A stretch of 5,469 nucleotides of DNA, taken from the NCBI GenBank assembly GCA_022567015.1, contig JADFHR010000212.1, forward strand, positions 1 to 5,469. The letters run 5' to 3'. The notes under the pieces were generated by a model. It saw only the letters and a program-made list of their open reading frames with translations. It had not been told where the DNA came from and searched no databases. The DNA is from Pseudomonadota bacterium. Lineage in GTDB: Bacteria > Pseudomonadota > Alphaproteobacteria > Rhodospirillales > 2-02-FULL-58-16. This document shows, piece after piece, positions 5,455 to 5,469 of this stretch. A program made the translations under genes and the position numbers. Position 1 is the stretch's first letter. The number at the start of each line of letters is the position of its first letter.

Positions 5455-5469
5455 CGATGCCCCGCATCG
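5455..5469. repeat. Small hairpin motif, copy 2, at the window edge
   Basis: CGATGC and GCATCG flank CCC. The arms are identical to those at 5351-5365, while the 3-nt spacer differs (CCC instead of GGC). The element may continue past the window end. Confidence 0.55.

Larger units (their letters stand above)
5105..5469. other. Non-coding region upstream of ispG, rich in inverted repeats
   Basis: These 365 nt contain no convincing gene on either strand. Open frames that reach the window edge encode Arg/Ser/Pro-rich peptides with no recognisable motif and mixed third-base use, unlike the neighbouring genes. The ispG-proximal part (about 5161-5300) is visibly richer in A+T than the genes and contains a 9-bp tandem repeat and short palindromes. 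The distal part (5312-5469) contains a large imperfect inverted repeat and two copies of a small hairpin motif. In many related bacteria a rodZ-like gene precedes ispG; no part of one is seen here, so any such gene lies beyond the edge. Confidence 0.75.

Noticed and set aside
5341..5469. Plus-strand open frame starting ATG TTG CAG after AGGAG, running off the edge
   Set aside because: The AGGAG is only 2 nt from the ATG. The 43-residue peptide is Arg/Pro-rich without a motif, and it lies across the inverted repeat, which explains its sequence better. It could be revisited with sequence beyond 5469.
5277..5469. Minus-strand open frame from the edge to a TAA, as a possible 3' end of an upstream gene such as rodZ
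   Set aside because: The peptide is Arg/Ser-rich, has no known motif, and its third-base use is unlike the neighbouring genes. It also crosses the palindromic element. The overlapping minus frame ending at 5303 is equally unconvincing.
5298..5469. Plus-strand ATG ACT CAT AGA frame, open to the edge
   Set aside because: No ribosome binding site, no motif and Arg-rich composition; it begins inside a palindrome.

Overview
This GC-rich window (roughly two-thirds G+C) looks like the chromosome of an alphaproteobacterium, most likely near the Rhodospirillales. That placement is inferred from protein style and from the ispG-hisS-...-prfA-prmC order; no marker RNA gene is present. Everything recognisable is housekeeping and lies on the minus strand. 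In transcription order the genes are ispG (3803-5104), hisS (2542-3786), hemA encoding glutamyl-tRNA reductase (1191-2534), prfA (121-1194) and the first 41 codons of prmC (1-124, cut by the window edge).

The five genes are packed like one operon. There are 16 nt between ispG and hisS and 7 nt between hisS and hemA. hemA/prfA overlap by 4 nt (ATGA) and prfA/prmC by 4 nt (GTGA). No terminator is visible between them. Functionally the block joins isoprenoid precursor synthesis (IspG), tRNA-His charging (HisS), the first committed step of C5 tetrapyrrole synthesis from glutamyl-tRNA (HemA), and translation termination (RF1 plus the methyltransferase that modifies its GGQ loop). The odd member is hemA: most alphaproteobacteria make 5-aminolevulinate with ALA synthase, and in familiar relatives hisS is followed directly by prfA-prmC.

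Upstream of ispG, 5105-5469 has no convincing gene but is rich in sequence structure. It holds a perfect 9-bp tandem repeat next to a weak promoter-like sequence, several short inverted repeats, and a 94-bp element closed by an imperfect 20-bp inverted repeat with two alternative hairpins inside. One internal hairpin motif recurs at the window edge. This looks like a dispersed palindromic element or a structured leader or terminator region. It is the least ordinary part of the window. I see no evidence of a defence system, mobile gene or other novel protein system.
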